Positions 25,697 to 34,535 are shown, numbered from the stretch's first letter. The stretch is 64,000 bases of DNA from Exilibacterium tricleocarpae (GCF_007004655.1 NZ_ML660095.1:1-64000); one strand, 5' to 3'. Notes: generated from the letters alone by a model not told the origin. Numbers and translations: made by a program.

Positions 25697-27235
25697 TCAG
25701 TCTGGCGCTATAACAGATGACTGTTCTTGCTCGTCAACGGGTGGACTGTCCTCTTTCCTGCGTACCATTCCAGAGATAATCAGCTCCTTGATCCGCTTCC
25801 GTTCATACAGTGGGGAAAATGTACGCATTACACGCTTCCAGTCGGAATCATGCACTGTCAGTGCATCTAGAAAGCGGCGGGCGACTGACTTGGTGGTGGT
25901 TTCACTACTAAGAAAGCCAACTAGTTTTTTTAATATTGCTCCGTGCTCTTTGGAGATTACCGGTATTGGTTCTATTTTTTTCTTTGCAAAGCTGTCTCCT
26001 AGTGTTTCATTTAGTGTGGCTTGCTGGCGCGTTTCACCTGCATGAATAATATAGGTTCCGAGCGCCATGTAGTTGGTAATATCCCTATTCCAGATCCTTT
26101 CGTAGCGATCACAGATGGTTTTTCGGTAAATTTTTACTCTATTTTTTGTAATCCTTTCTCCCGGCCTTACTTCTACAGGGTAAGCGTCCTCTACTACTGC
26201 AAATTTATCTTCTGCTAGCGGTGGAACCCAGGATTCACCTCGGCCCAGATGTCCCGATGACGGTGGGTAACCCAACGCGTACATATAGGTGGTGCAAGCC
26301 AGGCAGGAGGATATCTTGGTGGTGGCCTCCCCCACTGTCACTTCATAGGGAGTGCTCCAGGGTCCGTGTCTGACGCACATATGTATGGCAGCACTCATAC
26401 CATGAATATAGCCGACCTTTTCTCTGCCGTAGCCTCCGATAGGCTCCAGAGCGGGTAGAGGTCCCATGCCGCCGTCGCCTAAAGCCCTCAAATTTCTAAA
26501 CGGCTGATCATGATCATTATCCTTGCCGCCGAGGACTCCCCATGGAATGTTGGGCGACGCGTCATTTTCGGTGGGATTCCATTCTTTGTCGGCACGAAAA
26601 ACCCTGAGTGGTGGCCGTGTGTTTTGTGCCTCATTGGGAGTATCAGCATATTTATAACTCAATTCCACCTCATCATCCCAAATCCCTATATAGGCTCCTC
26701 GTCCTGTATAAATATTATTTTCTTCTGCCCAGCTTTTGTCTTTGTCTCTCAGTTTTTTCAATAATTCCTTGGTTTGCCATGACCGAGGTTCCTTGTCCCT
26801 GGCAGGTCCCGTCAGTCCAGCTCCTCCTTTTCTGCCGGTGATCAACTCGCCGGCTCCCTCCTTTTGCGACTGCCGGTCTTTTAGCCAAGCCCCCATTCCA
26901 CCCTCGAACCGATCGAGAATATCTTGCAGGCAGGCCATTACAGTAAAAAACTCCTGTTGCTCCCGGGCGTTTTTCATAGACCAGATATCTTCGGCGGTGC
27001 GGCCATACTCGTCCCGCTTTCTACCCTTAGGCCAGCCTATACTCTTGGCAAGTTCGGCTTCATCTTCTGGCATTTTTTCGTACTCTACATCATAAGAAAA
27101 TGGCTGGCGTTGATAATAACGGGTAGCCGCCAAGCCCAGAATGACGCAAGTAATAATTACGTCCGCTTCAAGCTTTACTTCAGAAAATTCTGCTGTCTCA
27201 GTGTGGTTGATTAAGCTTTGGTAAGTCCGCGCCAT
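25697..27235 (-). CDS. Large protein of unknown function
   Basis: 512 aa with a GGAGA ribosome site 7 nt before its ATG. Not recognised. An apparently hydrophobic stretch lies at residues 25-40 ('DVIITCVILGLAATRYY'). A conserved-looking core at about 285-350 reads 'IHGMSAAIHMCVRHGPW', 'VTVGEATTKISSCLACTTYMYALGYPPSSGHLGRGESWVPP', holding a CxxC, a further Cys and several His that could bind metal. The C-terminal 60 residues are basic and charged. No signal peptide. Lower GC and rare-codon use compared with the catabolic operon point to transfer. A toxin or conflict protein is possible but not shown. Confidence 0.65.
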   Translation of the reverse strand: MARTYQSLINHTETAEFSEVKLEADVIITCVILGLAATRYYQRQPFSYDVEYEKMPEDEAELAKSIGWPKGRKRDEYGRTAEDIWSMKNAREQQEFFTVMACLQDILDRFEGGMGAWLKDRQSQKEGAGELITGRKGGAGLTGPARDKEPRSWQTKELLKKLRDKDKSWAEENNIYTGRGAYIGIWDDEVELSYKYADTPNEAQNTRPPLRVFRADKEWNPTENDASPNIPWGVLGGKDNDHDQPFRNLRALGDGGMGPLPALEPIGGYGREKVGYIHGMSAAIHMCVRHGPWSTPYEVTVGEATTKISSCLACTTYMYALGYPPSSGHLGRGESWVPPLAEDKFAVVEDAYPVEVRPGERITKNRVKIYRKTICDRYERIWNRDITNYMALGTYIIHAGETRQQATLNETLGDSFAKKKIEPIPVISKEHGAILKKLVGFLSSETTTKSVARRFLDALTVHDSDWKRVMRTFSPLYERKRIKELIISGMVRRKEDSPPVDEQEQSSVIAPD

Positions 27236-27660
27236 TTTTACTCTCCATTTAAGTTTTCCCAGAGTCTTTTCGATAGTGCTATTTGAGTCGTCAGAGATGT
27301 ATCGGCCGCTGGTAGTGCTTAATAGTTGCCTGTTTATCGGTAAGGCAGGATTTATACCAATCGGTATAACTGTTCTTGAATTGGCATTGTGTATTTAACG
27401 TCGTGATGTAAAGATGCTAAGCCCACCAAGGAAATGGCTTTTTCTTGGTATAAAGTATCAGGACGGCTCAGTATGACGTCGATAGATATTTGATGGACGA
27501 TTGCAGCCACCGGCAGCCGTCTCTTGGAGAGCTCCGGCCATCTGAGGATAGATAATCTCCTTGTTGTTACTGCTTGTCTGCACGTGTTATTAGATGCAGG
27601 TGTTGAACTCGGTATTAAATTTGCATTCAAGAAACTGTCTGCTTTTCTGGAGATGAAAAG
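27236..27660. promoter_or_regulatory. Divergent control region of two unknown genes
   Basis: 425 bases between the 512-aa gene (leftward) and the 212-aa gene (rightward). A small inverted repeat TATACC-4 nt-GGTATA lies at about 27353-27368. Short open frames here lack ribosome sites. Nothing else stands out. Confidence 0.4.
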
Positions 27661-28299
27661 ATGCCCGATGCTGGTTGTAATCCTGATTTCCAGTTTGAGC
27701 GATGGCTGCGGTTCCTACTGCCGTATTTAAGTGAAGAGCCAACTACCCTGTTAAAGCAATGGATATCGAATCTGCGCACCTATGATGCTGCTCGAAAACG
27801 AGTAGATGCGATTGGCAATGGGGAAAGTCTACAGAACCTACAAGAAAAAATTGATCATATGCTTGCAGTTGAAGCAACGATAAATGATGTGGTGGCTACT
27901 GTATTTCTGGAAACTCCGGACCCTGAAGAAGCTGTTGGCTTGTGGGATGGAGGTAAAACGAGATCAAACTTGGCACAGAGAGAAAATGTTATTAACGAGA
28001 TTGGCAAGCTGATCTCGCTGGCTTACACTAGAATTCGCGATGATGCCGCCTTATTTGACCGGGAACAAGGTGCCCGTGTTGAGAGTGGAAAGGTTTGCGC
28101 AGAAAAGGCCGTGCCGGCAAGTGTTGGTCCAACCCAGGTGACTGTATCTACAGGCGAGGCGGATAAGCCAGAAGTCAAAGAAGCTTTTTCAGGGTATGGG
28201 GGCGATAGGGCCAGGACATCAGGCTCAACCGCTAACAAGTCTCCACCAAAACCGGCCTCTGACTATTACGATGACTTGTTTGTTGAAGACTACTACTAG
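27661..28299 (+). CDS. Protein of unknown function
   Basis: 212 aa with GGAG ending about 9 nt before the ATG. Residues 1-130 appear helical and contain 'RWLRFLLPYLSEEPTTLLKQWISNLRTYDAARKRVDAI'. The last 80 residues are low-complexity and acidic or Ser/Pro-rich, ending 'ASDYYDDLFVEDYY'. No signal, membrane helix or family that I know. Stands opposite the 512-aa gene and may be its functional partner by position. Confidence 0.6.
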   Translation: MPDAGCNPDFQFERWLRFLLPYLSEEPTTLLKQWISNLRTYDAARKRVDAIGNGESLQNLQEKIDHMLAVEATINDVVATVFLETPDPEEAVGLWDGGKTRSNLAQRENVINEIGKLISLAYTRIRDDAALFDREQGARVESGKVCAEKAVPASVGPTQVTVSTGEADKPEVKEAFSGYGGDRARTSGSTANKSPPKPASDYYDDLFVEDYY

Positions 28300-28568
28300 G
28301 ACTTAATCTGGATAATGTCCAGAAGAGACCTCGATGGCGGCCAGTTAGCATGGTGCAGCCACCGTTTACTAATCATTTTGCGTGAAACTCAAGGTATCCT
28401 GGGCTTCTTTCACCCTTTGTTTGACGCAAACCTCTCGCCGTGAATCCATCGTTTGACAGCGGTAACTCTTTGTTTTATTTAGACATTACTCCATTCGTTC
28501 CCATGAATGGAGATTAAAGCAAAGTTCGGCCTGCTTTATATTCCGTATCTGCACCATTTCTGATGTTG

Positions 28569-28583
28569 TACGTCACTGACGTA
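28569..28583. promoter_or_regulatory. Palindrome before the XRE gene, probable operator
   Basis: TACGTCA-C-TGACGTA, a 7-bp perfect inverted repeat around one base, sits at the start of the frameshifted XRE gene. Autoregulated HTH antitoxins commonly bind such sites in their own promoter. Confidence 0.5.
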
Positions 28584-29274
28584 TGAGGTCATGTATCATT
28601 AAACGAACAACGAAATTTCAAGGGCTAGAACTCAGACGGGGTTATCCCAGAGTGAGTTTGCACAAGCGCTACAGATATCTACTAGAACGCTCCAAGAGTG
28701 GGAGCAGGGCCGTCGATCGCCCTCAGGTTCAGCGAAAGCGCTCATTCGCATCGCCATGCGACACCCTGAAATCATCCGGGAGAGTTTTGAAAGTCTTAAG
28801 ACGACGAAAGATGCTATGTCTAGCATGCTGGATCAGATGGCAGATTTGTTACTAGCCGGAGATGAAATAGCATTTTCAGATTTGGTGCGGGATTGGCACC
28901 GTAGCGAATATGAGTGCCAGTTAACACCAAAGCCTGTGGATGCGGATTCACGTAAGCTTGCGCTCAAAGCCAGTATTGTGGAGCGACTCGTAGAGGTGCT
29001 CAACATGCCACCACACAACGCTAATCAATCAGCTCCCCCCTGGACGAACTCGGTGAGTGGTTTTGGTGAGGTGGTGAAGCTCCAGAGCGACCGCCTGCTA
29101 GAGGATGAAGACTATTGCGAAGCCTTTGAAAAAAGAGGTTTCCTCGTTGCGAAAAATTTTATTTTTTTATCTAATGCTGGGTGGGCTGGCGGCAGATATG
29201 CCCGGTATTCATGCGCTGCTGGTCTTGGCGCTGTGCACCCTTGCCTTAAGCGCTCTCACCTTTACTTTGGTTAG
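28583..29274 (+). pseudogene. Frameshifted XRE-type regulator (antitoxin-like HTH)
   Basis: The frame through 28622-28820 encodes a clear HTH: 'RTQTGLSQSEFAQALQISTRTLQEWEQGRRSPSGSAKALIRIAMRHPE', as in HigA/NadS-type antitoxins. There is no start codon in that frame; a TAA lies just upstream, and the only good ATG (28583) is one frame away. A shift within the AAATTTC at about 28612-28620 would join them. The C-terminal 120 residues are unlike known antitoxins and run without a stop into the MFS remnant. No RelE-like toxin is next to it. Confidence 0.7.
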
Positions 29275-29281
29275 AGAGTAA
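29174..29281 (+). pseudogene. 3' end remnant of a second MFS transporter gene
   Basis: The frame reads 'LGGLAADMPGIHALLVLALCTLALSALTFTLVRE' then stop. The transporter ending at 25154 has 'LGGLAADISGVDALLVFVLCTLALSAVAFALVGSE' at the same place. The copies differ at about a third of residues, so this is an old paralogue or a diverged duplicate rather than a fresh target duplication. Everything upstream of it has been replaced. Confidence 0.8.
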
Positions 29282-29669
29282 GTTTCCGGTTTCAGGTAGG
29301 CTCTAAGTTTCGCCATATTTACCGCGCTGCCGTTTGCTCCTGCCATAGCGGTATTGACCTCAACCATGACGCCATTTTCGCCCGACCGTCTTCCTCTTAT
29401 CCGGAATGCACTAAATTTTTTAATTAACATTTTTTTACAATAAAGTGACGGTTGTTATTTAGTTTTTCGTATGAATCAGTAGATAGAAGCCCACTTCTGT
29501 TGTGGATTTAGAGGAATGAAAGTATTAGTCCTGTTTACATTTATCTACAATTATCACTATTCTTGTGTGATCAATATCTCATTTTCAGTGTCCAGCCTTC
29601 GATACCATGCGCCACTTAGTCGACACCCGCTTCGGGTGGCTGTTTATAAGTTGGGGTTGTTGTAGTGTC
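29282..29669. other. Intergenic stretch before the esterase gene
   Basis: 388 AT-rich bases. A short hairpin (CACCCGCTTCGGGTG, about 29627-29641) lies just before the esterase start. No gene is supportable. Confidence 0.5.
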
Positions 29670-31913
29670 ATGAAAATTTCTTTAACGAAGTCTTTATTCA
29701 GCGTATTACTCTGTGTAGCTTCCCTGCCTTCGGCGAGCGCGCTTGACAATGTTGTATCTGGAAAGCCGGTATCAACTTATTTTTCTGTCGGTACACCAGC
29801 AGCGCGGGCTGTCGATAATAATCTTGCCAACAATAGTGCCTGGTCGAGCGGACTGAAAAAACGTGCTGTTGAATTGACTATTGAGCTAAATGGTTTTTTT
29901 GAGGTGTCCAGTGCTGAGTTTCATGTTGGCAAAATCGTCGATGGTACACCTCGTTTTATCCCTGAAGTCTTTGAGCTGCAGTATTACGATGACTACTGTT
30001 GGGTGCCCGTTGAGAATGCGTCGTTTCGTGGGTTTGCCGGTGATAAAGCAGAAGCTAGCTTTGCACCAGTCATCACCGATCGCCTGCGGTATATTTCGGT
30101 AGATCCCGATGGCCATAACAACTTGCGTGAGCTGAAGGTTTTTGGCGTATCAACAGATGAGCCAGTGCTGAAAACGGGGCATTGTGAGACCGGCGGTAGA
30201 GTGATGGTTAGAGGTCCGCTTTTTGATGTCGCACGCTATTTGCCCGAGGACTACAATACGCCCGATGCCAGTGGTAATCCGAAAAAATGGCCGTTAGTTA
30301 TTTCCATGCATGGTATTGGTGGTCAAATACTGGATGTGGCCCGTACCCGGGTGTTGGACGACAGCGGTAATAACGGTATTAAAGGCTTTCACAAGCAGTT
30401 GCTGGATGTCACGGACTATCCTGCGATAGTGTTGTCGCCCGCCTGTCATCCCAATACCGATCCCTGCTGGTTTGACCCTAAGAATATCCCTAACGCCATC
30501 AATCAGTTAACAAGAAAAGCCATACAGGAATACGCTGTAGATGAGGACAGGGTTTTTATCACCGGATTGAGCGGTGGTGGCAAAAGGGCGATTGAATCTG
30601 CGTTTATTGAACCGGAGTTATATGCCGGCATTGCACCTATTGCCTATAAACAGTCGCAGAGTAATATTTGTCAATACACCGCGTTTCACGTATCGGCATA
30701 CGGTGGTAATCGTGATCTTCGCCATCCTCCCACGACATGGATTTCTACTCGCAATGCACTGAATACGACCTGCGGTGCGGGTGCTGATGAGCATTTTGAG
30801 GTGACAGTGATTAACGGCGGGAATCATAGCGGCAGTACGTGGGATACCGCTTACGCGAGTGCCGAGCTACAGGACTTTTTTATCACCAATACCAAGCTTA
30901 TACAGGGCAACACCAAGCCCGTGGTCGATGCCGGGCCGGACAAAACGGTTTATATCTCACAAGGGAGCTTTACGCTACAAGCTGCTGCGACTGATGATGG
31001 AACAATCACCCGAACAGAATGGGAACAACTATCAGGCCCCGCCATTGAGCTTCTTGATACAAACACACTAACGCTGCGCGGATCAAATATTGTTTTAGGG
31101 GAATATGTGTTTCGGTTTACCGCATTTGATGAATTCAATGAGTCCGGCAGTGATGATGTGGTAGTTACGGTAGTCGATGATCCGGAGAATATGCCCCCGG
31201 TTATTAGGCTGGCGACGCAAAAAACGGTTGAATTGCCGGCTACGACTGTGATGCTCACAGCAGAGGTCATTGATCCTGACGGTATATTGAGCATGCAGTG
31301 GCAGCAGGTGTCTGGTGGCGTCGTCGGCTTGAATGGCCAGCAAAGCGAGGTGCTGAGTGTGTCCGGCCTACAGGAAGGTCGCTACGCTTTTACGCTAACC
31401 GCCACCGATTCGCTGGGCCTGAGTGCAACGGCCGGGATTGAGGTCAATGTCGTACGTAACGTGGTTTGGAGGAATGTCGCAGTAACTAAACCGGTCACTG
31501 CGAGTGCCACACAGGCAGGCGGTTATCGTCCGGAGCATATCACTGACGGCAACATCCAACCGAAAGCGCCGACCTGGGCTTCCGGTAAAGGCAATAACCG
31601 ATATATCGAAGTTGACTTGTTGCAGCCCTATTCGTTGTCACGCATAGTTGTTCACAGTGGGTACAACCACACACGCTTTATTATGAAAAATTTTGACGTG
31701 AGGGTATACGATGGCGCGGCCTGGGTGCCGGTTGCCGGCGGTGAGTTTAGCGGCGGCACTAACGCTGATTATGAGGTAACGCTAACTTTTGACGAGTCGG
31801 TCGTTGCTCAAAAGGTGCGTCTATACTGCAACAATGCTTATGCGGAGAATTGTGTTCTACGTGAAGTGGAGCTGTTAACCACTGATAATATATCCCTTAA
31901 TGATACCCTATGA
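29670..31913 (+). CDS. Secreted multidomain esterase-like hydrolase with discoidin and PKD-like domains
   Basis: 747 aa from the ATG at 29670; upstream codons in the same frame have no ribosome site. Signal peptide 1-24 (ending 'LPSASA'). Order: F5/8 type C-like domain (about 25-165), alpha/beta hydrolase related to feruloyl esterase/PHB depolymerase (about 180-415; nucleophile Ser in 'ITGLSGGGKRAIES', 'VISMHGIGG' oxyanion region), two PKD/cadherin-like beta domains (about 430-610), and a second F5/8 type C domain at the C terminus ('PVTASATQAGGYRPEHITDGN'). Probably binds and de-esterifies a polymer outside the cell. Confidence 0.82.
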   Translation: MKISLTKSLFSVLLCVASLPSASALDNVVSGKPVSTYFSVGTPAARAVDNNLANNSAWSSGLKKRAVELTIELNGFFEVSSAEFHVGKIVDGTPRFIPEVFELQYYDDYCWVPVENASFRGFAGDKAEASFAPVITDRLRYISVDPDGHNNLRELKVFGVSTDEPVLKTGHCETGGRVMVRGPLFDVARYLPEDYNTPDASGNPKKWPLVISMHGIGGQILDVARTRVLDDSGNNGIKGFHKQLLDVTDYPAIVLSPACHPNTDPCWFDPKNIPNAINQLTRKAIQEYAVDEDRVFITGLSGGGKRAIESAFIEPELYAGIAPIAYKQSQSNICQYTAFHVSAYGGNRDLRHPPTTWISTRNALNTTCGAGADEHFEVTVINGGNHSGSTWDTAYASAELQDFFITNTKLIQGNTKPVVDAGPDKTVYISQGSFTLQAAATDDGTITRTEWEQLSGPAIELLDTNTLTLRGSNIVLGEYVFRFTAFDEFNESGSDDVVVTVVDDPENMPPVIRLATQKTVELPATTVMLTAEVIDPDGILSMQWQQVSGGVVGLNGQQSEVLSVSGLQEGRYAFTLTATDSLGLSATAGIEVNVVRNVVWRNVAVTKPVTASATQAGGYRPEHITDGNIQPKAPTWASGKGNNRYIEVDLLQPYSLSRIVVHSGYNHTRFIMKNFDVRVYDGAAWVPVAGGEFSGGTNADYEVTLTFDESVVAQKVRLYCNNAYAENCVLREVELLTTDNISLNDTL

Positions 31914-32135
31914 TTATTGATAGCAATACAGTTAGGTTCTTTTTGAACGCCCATGGCGATATCAACAAGTTTTAGGGTAGCTTGAGTTTTTCAAGTGTTG
32001 CCGATACCTTTCAACCATTGGGTTTTGCGGACAACTTCTGAATTAGAAAAAGCCGAGGATTGGTTATCTAAGGCTCTGAATATGCATAGGACGATATCAA
32101 GAGCAGGATAAATAGAATTTCTTAAAGGGTTTAAT

Positions 32136-32750
32136 ATGAAAAAGCTATATTTATTGCTGTTTCTCATCGTTCCTATGATTGGCAATTCCGTTGAACTCAA
32201 AGGTAGAGATAAAGTCACGGATACTGTTGCAGGCCATATTGAAGAAATTCTTACTTCGGCGGGGCTGACATCTGCATCAATAGCACGTGGGAGTGACACT
32301 CCCAAGGGGCAGGCGACTGTTATGTATGACTATTACTTAAAGCCAGATGCTCCAAATTGCAAAGTAGGGAAACAAATTGGTTCGCATATTTGTGCATGTC
32401 AGAGCTACAGTGATAGGCTCGCTTGTGCAAAAGCAACATACGGCTCAATCGGTGACGCAGCTATTGATTCAATTACTGACCCAGCTAAACGAAATGAATC
32501 AATCGTTGAAATGACTTCGGCTATTGAGATTGAAATAGCGGAAGCTGGTGTTAATAGGAATCAGTTAGCTCATGTGCCAATTGCCGGTCGTTATGCAGTT
32601 GACATCAAGCCAAGCTCTATCTCAGATAAAGAGAAGTTTAAACAAGCGGTGATGACACACCCAAATGTCATTAAAGAACGATTTTTCTACCCAGGCAAAA
32701 TTGGCGGGCCGGCCGAAACAGCTTTCCATATCGAGTTTGTAGTGGATTAG
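32136..32750 (+). CDS. Exported protein of unknown function
   Basis: 204 aa. Signal peptide 1-18 (MKKLYLLLFLIVPMIGNS). Three cysteines lie close together in 'NCKVGKQIGSHICACQSYSDRLACAKATYG' (about 73-102) and could form disulfides. No family recognised. AT-rich and isolated. The ATG is preceded by AAAGGG about 8 nt upstream. Confidence 0.6.
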   Translation: MKKLYLLLFLIVPMIGNSVELKGRDKVTDTVAGHIEEILTSAGLTSASIARGSDTPKGQATVMYDYYLKPDAPNCKVGKQIGSHICACQSYSDRLACAKATYGSIGDAAIDSITDPAKRNESIVEMTSAIEIEIAEAGVNRNQLAHVPIAGRYAVDIKPSSISDKEKFKQAVMTHPNVIKERFFYPGKIGGPAETAFHIEFVVD

Positions 32751-32806
32751 CGAGGATATAAACTTGTGTATGGAGGTTGGCGCAGATAAATTACGCTGCA
32801 CTCCAA
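32751..32806. repeat. Diverged direct repeat, copy 1
   Basis: Matches 33501-33558 at roughly 70% of positions, sharing GATATAAACTT, TGTATGGA and ATAAAT...ACGC. Copy 2 is the 3' end and downstream flank of the HNH gene, so copy 1 looks like the tail of a lost HNH-like gene fused to the slipin fragment. Confidence 0.6.
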
Positions 32807-33215
32807 ATTCTGTACCGATTTTCACGCCTCGACCTAAAAGTGCAACAAGTTCATCTTTGATCTCGTAGTTTATAGTGATATCAACGATATCCACTCGAAC
32901 GTCTTCAGCGCCTTTCCAAGTCACCAATAAATTACTTGGAGGAAGAATATCCGAGATTTTTTGATCGCGGTAGATAACACCGACCTCACTATCATTTAAC
33001 TCAAACACATCTACATAGTCTTCAAGAAGCGCTCGGTACTGACGCACCAAAAACTTGAGCTTTGGGTGCTCGAGCCGTACAGAGGTAATATCAAACTTTT
33101 CTACTTTTAACTTTCGCCTAAAAGTAGACAATCGGTGTCGACCCGGACCAAGCACCTTTTGTAGCTTGTCGGCACCCTGATTTGTGCTCAGCCAATTGCT
33201 TTCGCTACTGGCCAA
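32800..33215 (-). pseudogene. Slipin (SPFH/band-7) gene fragment
   Basis: The open frame reads 'KLQKVLGPGRHRLSTFRRKLKVEKFDITSVRLEHPKLKFLVRQYRALLEDYVDVFELNDSEVGVIYRDQKISDILPPSNLLVTWKGAEDVRVDIVDI', the N-terminal part of the slipin subgroup often found beside RtcB and tRNA arrays (from memory). The first 20 residues do not match and the SPFH core and C terminus are missing, so about one third of a gene is left. The frame then runs into sequence resembling the end of the HNH gene. Confidence 0.75.
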
Positions 33216-33265
33216 TCGAATTCAAGGTTATGGACCTCTCGTAGATTTTTTTATCAAGAACCTAA

Positions 33266-33334
33266 ATCTTGCGAGGACTCGAACCTCGGGGTCTCTCGGC
33301 CTTTGCCATAAGAATCGATTTACAGACGACGGTT
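33266..33334 (-). tRNA. 3' part of a tRNA, Tyr-like (GTA), no 5' half
   Basis: A perfect T arm (CGAGG-TTCGAGT-CCTCG) and a variable arm follow a CTGTAAA anticodon loop, but no D arm or matching 5' acceptor strand exists: the sequence upstream is the end of the next tRNA. No CCA. A half-tRNA. Confidence 0.5.
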
Positions 33335-33409
33335 GTTTTTTGGCAGGAATCGAACCTGCGACTTTTCGATTATGAGTCGATTGCTCTACCCAACTGAGCC
33401 ACAAAAACA
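33335..33409 (-). tRNA. tRNA-Met(CAT)-like
   Basis: D arm 'GGCTCAGTTGGGTAGAGC', anticodon stem ATCGA/TCGAA-type with CAT in the loop, T arm GCAGG-TTCGATT-CCTGC. The acceptor stem is almost all T:A pairs and CCA is not encoded, unlike most of the array. Confidence 0.7.
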
Positions 33410-33435
33410 GTGGTAGCTTGTTCCCGCTTTCGAAT

Positions 33436-33500
33436 TGGTACACAGCAAGTTAATAACGCTTGTGCCAGACTGGCCTACAGAACCAGTTCCGCTAATTCTT
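33436..33500 (-). tRNA. tRNA-like fragment lacking a T arm
   Basis: On the minus strand a D-arm-like 'GTAGGCCAGTCTGGCAC' is followed by an imperfect anticodon arm and then directly by GCTGTGTACCA. There is no T arm. Probably a degenerate copy. Confidence 0.3.
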
Positions 33501-33558
33501 GGCGGAGATATAAACTTCTGTATGGAATACGACGTAAATAAATCACGCCGCTTTCCAA
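33501..33558. repeat. Diverged direct repeat, copy 2
   Basis: Covers the last codons and downstream flank of the HNH gene; pairs with the copy at 32751-32806 described there. Confidence 0.6.
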
Positions 33559-34100
33559 GTTCTTTTACCTGAAAATTGTTTTCCCAGGTATTCCATTTGA
33601 TCCGCTAGTACTTTGTGTTGTGCTAAGTACATGGATTCAAATATATTTGGTCTAAAAGGTATGGCTAATAACTTCATACCCGCTTGTTCAGGTGTGCGGT
33701 CCGCTTTAAAGTGATTACACTTTCCACAGGCTGCAACAACATTTTCCCAAATATCTAATCCTCCTTGTGCACGCGGTACTACGTGATCTCGTGTCAATTC
33801 TACGTTACTAAATTTACTACCGCAGTACATACAGCGATAATTATCTCTGCGGAATAGCATTCGATTATTAAACCCGGAAACCAATTTTCTTCGATAGGTA
33901 TCACCTCGAGTTGCAATAACGGGGCTAATTTCCAACGATGATTGTTTTCCGGTTAATCGGTTTGTTCCTCCGAAGATAACTAAACTTTTATCTCCTACTT
34001 CCCACTGCACCAAATTTTTAACATATAAAACGGCAGCTTCTTCCCGCGAAAGCCAAGAAGTCGGTGTGCCGGAGATATCTAAGCGCAATACTCTGCCCAC
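33543..34100 (-). CDS. HNH endonuclease embedded in the tRNA array
   Basis: 185 aa from a GTG at 34100, chosen because AGGAG lies 7 nt upstream; the longer frame runs into a tRNA gene. The HNH fold is complete: zinc pair Cys90/Cys93 ('CMYCGSKF'), catalytic 'TRDHVVPRAQGG' (His106), Asn120 in 'IWENVVAACGKCNHFKADRTPEQAG' with Cys125/Cys128 and His130. The 70-residue N-terminal part is not recognised. Cuts DNA or RNA; the target here is unknown. Surrounded on both sides by tRNAs on the same strand, so it may be co-transcribed with them. Confidence 0.88.
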   Translation of the reverse strand: MGRVLRLDISGTPTSWLSREEAAVLYVKNLVQWEVGDKSLVIFGGTNRLTGKQSSLEISPVIATRGDTYRRKLVSGFNNRMLFRRDNYRCMYCGSKFSNVELTRDHVVPRAQGGLDIWENVVAACGKCNHFKADRTPEQAGMKLLAIPFRPNIFESMYLAQHKVLADQMEYLGKQFSGKRTWKAA

Positions 34101-34126
34101 TTCATTGCTCCTGCTGGTTGCTAAAC

Positions 34127-34203
34127 TGGCGTCCCCGGTAGGATTCGAACCCACAGCCCACGGAGTAGAAATCCGTTGCGCTCTCCAGTTGCGCCACGAG
34201 GAT
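34127..34203 (-). tRNA. tRNA-Arg(TCT)
   Basis: Complete cloverleaf with encoded CCA; anticodon loop TTCTACT, T loop TTCGAAT. One acceptor mismatch at position 1. Confidence 0.88.
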
Positions 34204-34204
34204 G

Positions 34205-34498
34205 TTAGTGTTTTATAAATGTTGTCCCATCAGCAGAGTTGTAACCTCCTTTCGTGAGCTCTTCAGCTAATAGAACACGTTTATTGCGGTCGCTTTCTGT
34301 TACCACTACATAAGGTGGAAGTAATTTTTTTGTCCTAGCCCATGCTAAGACATGAGTACCGTTTTCCCGGCCATACAAATAAAAATCCACGGCTAATATG
34401 GATATTTGATTTTCCCTTAATGTTTTTTTCGCGGAGTTGCTATCACTGCAATAAATATCTGCGTGATAACACTCGCGTTTACTTAGTGCTATGCGCAT
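34205..34498 (-). CDS. cREC-like (cyclic-phosphate-processing receiver) small protein
   Basis: 97 aa from the ATG at 34498 with a perfect AAGGAG 7 nt upstream; the longer frame crosses tRNAs. The pattern 'NQISILAVDFYLYGRENGTHVLAWARTKKLLPPYVVVTESDRNKRVLLAEELTKGG' follows the receiver-like cREC family predicted to act on cyclic phosphate ends in RNA repair (family recalled, not searched). Asp38 keeps the first acidic site; the second acidic residue usual in 'DHDLG' is Tyr40 here. Sits between tRNA-Arg and tRNA-His on the same strand. Confidence 0.65.
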   Translation of the reverse strand: MRIALSKRECYHADIYCSDSNSAKKTLRENQISILAVDFYLYGRENGTHVLAWARTKKLLPPYVVVTESDRNKRVLLAEELTKGGYNSADGTTFIKH

Positions 34499-34535
34499 GA
34501 TGCTCTCCTTGATTGAGTGATTGAAAACACTTAGG

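Noticed and set aside
27352-27630. 92-codon minus-strand frame between the two unknown genes
   Set aside because: No ribosome site; composition looks random.
29209-29430. 73-codon minus-strand frame
   Set aside because: It overlaps the MFS remnant and has no start signal or known pattern.
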